NCBI GenBank assembly: GCA_008682415.1
Contig: VANK01000001.1
Span: 930,001-994,000, forward strand
Direction: 5' to 3'
From: Acidobacteria bacterium AB60
GTDB taxonomy: Bacteria > Acidobacteriota > Terriglobia > Terriglobales > Acidobacteriaceae
Length of the DNA: 64,000 nt
Under the pieces are notes generated by a model. It was not told the DNA's origin and did not search any database. It saw only the letters and a program-made list of their open reading frames with translations. Position 1 is the stretch's first letter. Each line of letters opens with the position of its first letter. Shown here in pieces: positions 59,367 through 64,000 of the stretch. The translations under genes were made by a program, and so were the position numbers.

Positions 59367-60839
59367 GTGTTCAATGACTCAGGTGAACCCTTGACCCAGG
59401 TCCTCGCCCAACCCGCCCAAGCTCTGCAGCGTCCCCTCTGCGTGGACCTGGACGGGACCCTCACCAAGGTCGACACCCTCTACGACACCTTCATGCTCCT
59501 GGTGCGCAAGAACCCCCGCGCCCTCCTCCAGGTCCCCGGCTGGCTCGCCGGCGGCAAAGCTAACCTGAAACAGCACCTCACCCGCGCCGTCGCCCTCGAT
59601 GTCACCCGCCTCCCCTACAACCAGGCACTGCTCGCCTACCTCCATGAACAACGCCAGCTGGGCCGCCCCATCTTCCTCGCCACCGGCGCCGACCGCGAAC
59701 TCGCCGCACGCGTCGCTGCCCACCTCGGCCTCTTCGACGGCGTTCTCGCCAGTGACGGCACCCGCAATCTCACCGGCAAGCGCAAGCTCGACCGCTTCCG
59801 CGAGTTCTTCGCCGGTCGCGACTTCGACTACATCGGCAACGCCATGCCCGACCTCGAACTGCTCGCAGCCTCCGTCGAGCCCAGGGTCGCCAATCCCAGC
59901 ATGGCCCTGCGCAGTTCCCTGCGCGGCCGCGGCATCCGCGTCCAACAATCCTTCGACGATCGCGCCCCGTTCTTCCCCAGCCTCATTCGCGCCATCCGCG
60001 TGCACCAGTGGGCCAAGAACGCACTCATCTTCCTGCCCTTCATCCTCGGCCACAAATGGAACCTCGACGTGGCCCGCCTCGCCCTGCTGGCCTTCTTCTG
60101 CTTCAGCTTCTGCGCCTCCGGCACCTATATCGTCAACGACCTCCTCGACATCGAGGCCGACCGCCACCACCTCAAAAAGCGCATGCGCCCCTTTGCCGCC
60201 GGCGATCTGTCCGTCGTCTCCGGAGTTGCCCTCGGCTTCCTCCTCGTCGCCCTCTCCGCACTCTGCGCCGCCTTCCTCCCCCGCGCCTTCCTGTTCTGGC
60301 TGGGCATGTACTTCCTCTGCACCCTCGCCTACTCCTTCCAGTTCAAGCGCATGGTCCTCGTCGACGTGCTCGCGCTCTCCGGCCTCTATACCCTCCGCCT
60401 CCTCGCCGGCGGCGCCGCCACCAGCACCGCCATCTCCCACTGGCTCTCCGGCTTCTCCATCTTCCTATTCCTCTCCCTGGCCATCGTCAAGCGCTTCGCC
60501 GAGCTGCAGAACACACTCCAGGGCGGCCTCACTCCCAAAAACGGACGCGGCTATCAGCTCTCCGACATCGAACAGATGCGCAGCTTCGGTACCGCCAGCG
60601 CCTTCGCCGCCGTGGTCGTCTTCGCCAACTACATCAGCGGTCTCGACGTCATCGCCCTGTACCACCAGCCGAGACTCCTCTGGCTCATCGTTCCCCTGCT
60701 CATCCTCTGGCTCTGCCGTGTCTGGCTCCTCGCCTCGCGCGGCGAACTCAATGAAGACCCCGTCGTCTTTGCCCTCACAGACCGCATGAGCCTCCTCATC
60801 GGCGCAGCCGTGGCCGCCATCGCCCTTCTCGCTCAGTAA
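59367..60839 (+). CDS. HAD-phosphatase/UbiA-prenyltransferase fusion
   Basis: This 490-aa protein starts at GTG 59367. Residues 22-205 are a HAD domain: VDLDGTLTKVDT (DxDGT nucleophile), FLATGADRELA, and DYIGNAMPDLEL (metal Asp). Residues 210-490 are a UbiA-type membrane transferase with HQWAKNALIFLPFI and NDLLDIEADRHHLKKRMRPF (Asp-rich prenyl-diphosphate site). The latter resembles decaprenyl-phosphate phosphoribose synthase-like proteins. The HAD part would remove the phosphate of the phosphoribosylated lipid. The fusion is known in many bacteria. Substrate here is inference. Confidence 0.85.
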   Translation: MFNDSGEPLTQVLAQPAQALQRPLCVDLDGTLTKVDTLYDTFMLLVRKNPRALLQVPGWLAGGKANLKQHLTRAVALDVTRLPYNQALLAYLHEQRQLGRPIFLATGADRELAARVAAHLGLFDGVLASDGTRNLTGKRKLDRFREFFAGRDFDYIGNAMPDLELLAASVEPRVANPSMALRSSLRGRGIRVQQSFDDRAPFFPSLIRAIRVHQWAKNALIFLPFILGHKWNLDVARLALLAFFCFSFCASGTYIVNDLLDIEADRHHLKKRMRPFAAGDLSVVSGVALGFLLVALSALCAAFLPRAFLFWLGMYFLCTLAYSFQFKRMVLVDVLALSGLYTLRLLAGGAATSTAISHWLSGFSIFLFLSLAIVKRFAELQNTLQGGLTPKNGRGYQLSDIEQMRSFGTASAFAAVVVFANYISGLDVIALYHQPRLLWLIVPLLILWLCRVWLLASRGELNEDPVVFALTDRMSLLIGAAVAAIALLAQ

Positions 60840-61090
60840 CTCCCGCTGCACCAGCCGCTTGACTCTCCGGCAACCCTACCGTTCGCCAACCCGCATCGAA
60901 GCATAGACACTGAAGGCCAGGGGATACTACGCTCCATGCGGGCCCTGCGCTTTGACGGAGAGTCGGAGGGCTCCAGCCACCCGCTCTCCATCGGTGATAC
61001 TGGAACCGCAAGGACGCCGCAAACGTCCCGGCGGGAAGAGGCACGCGGTGCGGCCGCAGCTTGAGTCGAATTTGAAATAGGGTGCTTACG
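60840..61090. other. Spacer before the GH13 gene
   Basis: These 251 nt have no credible gene. The only structure I see is a 9-bp inverted repeat, gactctccg (60861-60869) and cggagagtc (60956-60964), 86 nt apart. A weak AGGGTG lies 9 nt before the ATG at 61091. Confidence 0.4.
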
Positions 61091-64000
61091 ATGGAATTTC
61101 ACATTGCGCGCAGCGCGCGGGAACGCTACCAGTTCCCCGAGACTCTCTTCTCCTACGACGGCAATGTTGTCTTTGCCAACATGGCCGCGTGCCGCGCCTT
61201 CGCTCACCGCATGAACCAGGTCCGCCAGGCGGACAAACATCCCGAACTCGCCGTGCACGCCGGTGCCCTCTACGCTATGGGTCTCATCGACGAGGCCATG
61301 CACGTCCTCATGGCCCGGTATCGCGAGCAGTACGACAGCCGCGTCCTCGCCGACGCCCTCCAGTTCTTCGGTTCCCAGGTCGGCTCCGACGAGCTCGACC
61401 GCATGCTCCTCACCTTCGTCGAGCACTTTCCCGGCTCCACCATCATCCGCGGCGAAGACACCCCCCAGCAGTGGCTGGCCAAGTCCACCGAGGGCATGCC
61501 CAATCGCGAAGCCGCCCTCGAAGAGCTCCTCCTCCTCTGGGCCGCCAACAAGAACCCGGCCTTCCAGCCATTCGCCGAGCTCTTTGAAGACAAGCCCCTC
61601 GCCGAAAAAACCGTCTACCGCCAGGTCACGCAGCAGCTTCCCGAATACTTCGCCACCCGGCCGTTGATCCCGCTCCCCAACGCCGAGGCAGTCAACCTTC
61701 TGGATCTTCTGCGCCGCCCGGCCACCGCCGCCCCCAACTCCCTGCGCGATCAGCTCGAGCTCCTCCGCTCCCTCTGGAAGCCCCTCCTCGGCGACGCCCT
61801 CGAGCGCTTCCTTCTCATCGCGGGCGAAATCCTCCACGAAGAAGAGCTCGCCATCTGGATGCAGTTCAACCCCGAAGCCGCCCGCACCCGCGCCGCGGCC
61901 GAAGAAGCCGCGCGCCGCCGCCGCGAACGGGGCGAGCAGCAATGGCCCGCACTCGCCAGCACCGCCGAAGTCATCACCTTCGGCGATCCGCAGCACGAAT
62001 ACGAAAAGTTCTCCCCCGACACCGCGTGGATGCCCACCACCGTCATGATCGCCAAAAGCACCTACGTGTGGCTCCACCAGCTCAGCAAACAGTTCGGGCG
62101 CCAGGTCCGCATCCTCTCCGATATCCCCGACGAAGAACTCGCCACCCTCGCTCGCCGCGGCATCAACACCCTCTGGCTCATCGGCGTGTGGGAGCGCAGC
62201 CGAGCATCCAAGACCATCAAACTCCTCTGCGGCAATCAGGACGCCGTCGCCTCCGCGTACTCCCTCTTCGACTACCGCATCGCCGATGACCTCGGCGGCG
62301 AACCGGCCTACATCAACCTCCGCGATCGCGCCTTCCGCCACGGCATCCGCCTCGCCTCCGACATGGTCCCCAACCACATGGGCATCGACTCTCCCTGGGT
62401 CGTCAATCACCCCGAGTGGTTCATCTCCCGCTGGGAGTCCCCCTACCCCGCCTACAGCTACAACGGACCCGACCTCTCCGCCGACGATCGCGTCGAGATC
62501 AAAATCGACGACCACTACTTCACCCAGACCGATGCCGCCGTCACATTCCGCCGCCGCGACAAGTCCTCCGGCGAAACCCGCTTCATCTACCACGGCAACG
62601 ACGGCACCAGCTTCCCCTGGAACGACACCGCCCAACTCGACTACCTCAACCCCGCCGTCCGCGAGCAGGTCATCCAGACCATCCTCCACGTCGCCCGCCT
62701 CTTCCCCGTCATCCGCTTCGACGCCGCCATGACCCTCGCCAAACGGCACTTCCATCGCCTCTGGTTCCCCGGCCCCGGCTCCAGCGGAGCCATCCCCTCC
62801 CGCGCCGAATACTCCATGAGCGACGAAGAATTCAACCGCATCATGCCCCACGAATTCTGGCGCGAAGTCGTCGACCGCGTCGCCGCTGAAGTCCCCGGCA
62901 CCCTCCTCCTCGCTGAAGCCTTCTGGCTCATGGAAGGCTACTTCGTCCGCACCCTCGGCATGCATCGCGTCTACAACTCCGCCTTCATGGTCATGACCCG
63001 CGACGAGGACAACGCCAAGTACCGCTCCGTCCTTAAGAACACCCTCGAGTTCGATCCCGACATCATGAAGCGCTACGTCAACTTCATGTCGAACCCCGAC
63101 GAGCGCACGGCCATCGACCAATACGGCAAGGGCGACAAGGCCTTCGGTGTCGCCGTCATGATGGCCACCCTTCCCGGCCTCCCCATGTTCGGCCACGGCC
63201 AGATCGAGGGCTACACCGAAAAATACGGCATGGAGTATTACAAGCCTCGCTACGACGAATCGCCCGACTGGTGGCTCGTCGAACGCCACGACCGCGAGAT
63301 CGCCCCTCTCCTGAAGCGCCGCTGGCTCTTCGCCGAAAGCTACAACTTCCTCCTCTACGACTTCTTCCACGACTCTGGCTCCGTCGACGAAAACGTCTTC
63401 GCCTACTCCAACCGCGTCAATGACCAGAGCGCCCTCGTGGTCTACCACAACGTCTACGGAACGACCCAGGGCACCATCCGCATCTCCGCCGCCTACGCCG
63501 ACAAAGGCTCCGGCCAGCTCCGCCAGCGCACTCTGTGGGAAGGCCTCGGCCTTGGCGACACCGCCTCCATCCTCGCCTTCCGTGACTCCGTCAGCGGCCT
63601 CGAATACCTCCGCCGCGCCCATGAAGTCGCCGACCGCGGCCTCCGCCTCGAGCTCCACGCCTACCAGTCCCACGTCTTCCTCGACTGGCGTCAGCTCCGG
63701 CCCTCTGCCGGCCAGCCCTGGGACCGCCTCTGCGACTACCTCAACGGCCGCGGCGTCCCTTCCCTCGACGAAGCTCTCGTCAACCTCGAGCTGCGCCCCG
63801 TCCACGACTCGCTCCGCGCTGCCCTTGAGCCCTCGCTGATACACATGCTTGCCGAACTCGCCGATCCCGACTCGCTCAGCGCCCCCGCCAAGGTCCCTAA
63901 CCTCAAAGCCCAGAACGCCTTCTTCGAACGCGCCTGGTCCGCCTGCGCCGACCTTCTCACGGTCGCGCTCTCCGCCCACGCCCGCCGCACCGGCGCGCCT
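61091..64000 (+). CDS. GH13 alpha-amylase-family enzyme with large N-terminal domain (cut by window edge)
   Basis: 970 residues are visible and no stop is reached. Residues 1-300 are mostly helical (MNQVRQADKHPELAVHAGAL, LEELLLLWAANKNPAFQPFA) without a family I can name. From about 310 the catalytic barrel begins: GINTLWLIGVW. The four conserved regions are DMVPNHMG (I, about 424), IRFDAAMTLAKRH (II, Asp about 544), LLLAEAFWLMEG (III, Glu about 609) and FMSNPDERT (IV, Asp about 670). Region IV has Pro before Asp where GH13 normally has His. Nucleophile, acid and third Asp are all present, so it should be active on alpha-glucans or as a transglycosylase. Confidence 0.85.
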   Translation, partial: MEFHIARSARERYQFPETLFSYDGNVVFANMAACRAFAHRMNQVRQADKHPELAVHAGALYAMGLIDEAMHVLMARYREQYDSRVLADALQFFGSQVGSDELDRMLLTFVEHFPGSTIIRGEDTPQQWLAKSTEGMPNREAALEELLLLWAANKNPAFQPFAELFEDKPLAEKTVYRQVTQQLPEYFATRPLIPLPNAEAVNLLDLLRRPATAAPNSLRDQLELLRSLWKPLLGDALERFLLIAGEILHEEELAIWMQFNPEAARTRAAAEEAARRRRERGEQQWPALASTAEVITFGDPQHEYEKFSPDTAWMPTTVMIAKSTYVWLHQLSKQFGRQVRILSDIPDEELATLARRGINTLWLIGVWERSRASKTIKLLCGNQDAVASAYSLFDYRIADDLGGEPAYINLRDRAFRHGIRLASDMVPNHMGIDSPWVVNHPEWFISRWESPYPAYSYNGPDLSADDRVEIKIDDHYFTQTDAAVTFRRRDKSSGETRFIYHGNDGTSFPWNDTAQLDYLNPAVREQVIQTILHVARLFPVIRFDAAMTLAKRHFHRLWFPGPGSSGAIPSRAEYSMSDEEFNRIMPHEFWREVVDRVAAEVPGTLLLAEAFWLMEGYFVRTLGMHRVYNSAFMVMTRDEDNAKYRSVLKNTLEFDPDIMKRYVNFMSNPDERTAIDQYGKGDKAFGVAVMMATLPGLPMFGHGQIEGYTEKYGMEYYKPRYDESPDWWLVERHDREIAPLLKRRWLFAESYNFLLYDFFHDSGSVDENVFAYSNRVNDQSALVVYHNVYGTTQGTIRISAAYADKGSGQLRQRTLWEGLGLGDTASILAFRDSVSGLEYLRRAHEVADRGLRLELHAYQSHVFLDWRQLRPSAGQPWDRLCDYLNGRGVPSLDEALVNLELRPVHDSLRAALEPSLIHMLAELADPDSLSAPAKVPNLKAQNAFFERAWSACADLLTVALSAHARRTGAP

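Noticed and set aside
60833..63979. A 1048-residue minus-strand frame opposite the GH13 gene
   Set aside because: It is Glu/Val/Gly-rich without motifs, while the opposite strand has all four GH13 regions.

Overview
The window is about 64 kb of high-GC chromosomal DNA that looks like an acidobacterium of the class Terriglobia (Acidobacteriaceae). This is inferred from gene content, because no 16S gene is present. The pointers are an ADOP-type (acidobacterial duplicated orphan permease) MacB-like permease, a PadR regulator translationally coupled to a MacB-periplasmic-core-like protein, a cellulose operon with fused BcsA-BcsB, several Tat-exported secreted proteins, and short hairpin and CAGTGGACAGTG-type intergenic repeats that I remember from this group. 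I see no integrase, transposase, phage gene or CRISPR array. Most of the window reads as core or stable accessory chromosome.

Layout. 1-10154 (minus strand) is a cellulose operon in the order bcsP/Q-like fusion, bcsAB fusion, bcsZ, bcsC; bcsC runs off the left edge. A 666-nt upstream region carries a five-copy 14-bp tandem repeat. 10821-20910 is housekeeping and metabolism: a tagaturonate-epimerase-like enzyme, tRNA-Lys, DinB-like and GyrI-like proteins, an ATP-grasp enzyme, a membrane protein, DUF4254, TPR, a YvcK/CofD-type protein, a degenerate receiver, RlmN and an M16 peptidase. 20911-30409 holds repeat-rich spacers, a secreted protein of unknown function, a LytS/LytTR two-component pair, a ThuA-like protein, an alditol-oxidase-like flavoenzyme with an apparent frameshift after its leader, a Sel1-repeat protein and two tandem orphan LytTR regulators. 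30684-40469 has an S10 carboxypeptidase, two tandem cyclophilins, RecQ, a DUF885 protein, a Tat-exported ferritin-like protein and a Tat-exported phosphoesterase.

40567-48967 is transporter territory: an ABC permease/ATPase pair, divergent PadR plus a MacB-core-like protein, a decayed methyltransferase, the ADOP permease and a MarR regulator with a well-defined promoter/operator. 49016-54582 has a VOC protein, OxyR and an SMC protein with a large acidic insertion. 54786-64000 has an isoaspartyl peptidase, a DUF4118-like membrane protein, a GDSL esterase, a secreted beta-helix protein, tRNA-Ser, a HAD-UbiA fusion and a GH13 enzyme that runs off the right edge.

How the genes work together. The clearest functional unit is the cellulose machine: a c-di-GMP-sensing PilZ domain in BcsA, periplasmic BcsB fused to it, the GH8 cellulase BcsZ, the TPR exporter BcsC, and a MinD-like ATPase with an N-terminal BcsR/BcsP-like extension and an altered Walker A motif. 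I did not find a system that I would call wholly undescribed. The best leads are this fused BcsQ-type protein, the PadR-coupled MacB-core/zinc-ribbon protein, the GH13 enzyme with an NPD motif in place of HD, and the families of intergenic hairpin repeats. Very long open frames opposite real genes are GC-driven shadows and are left out.
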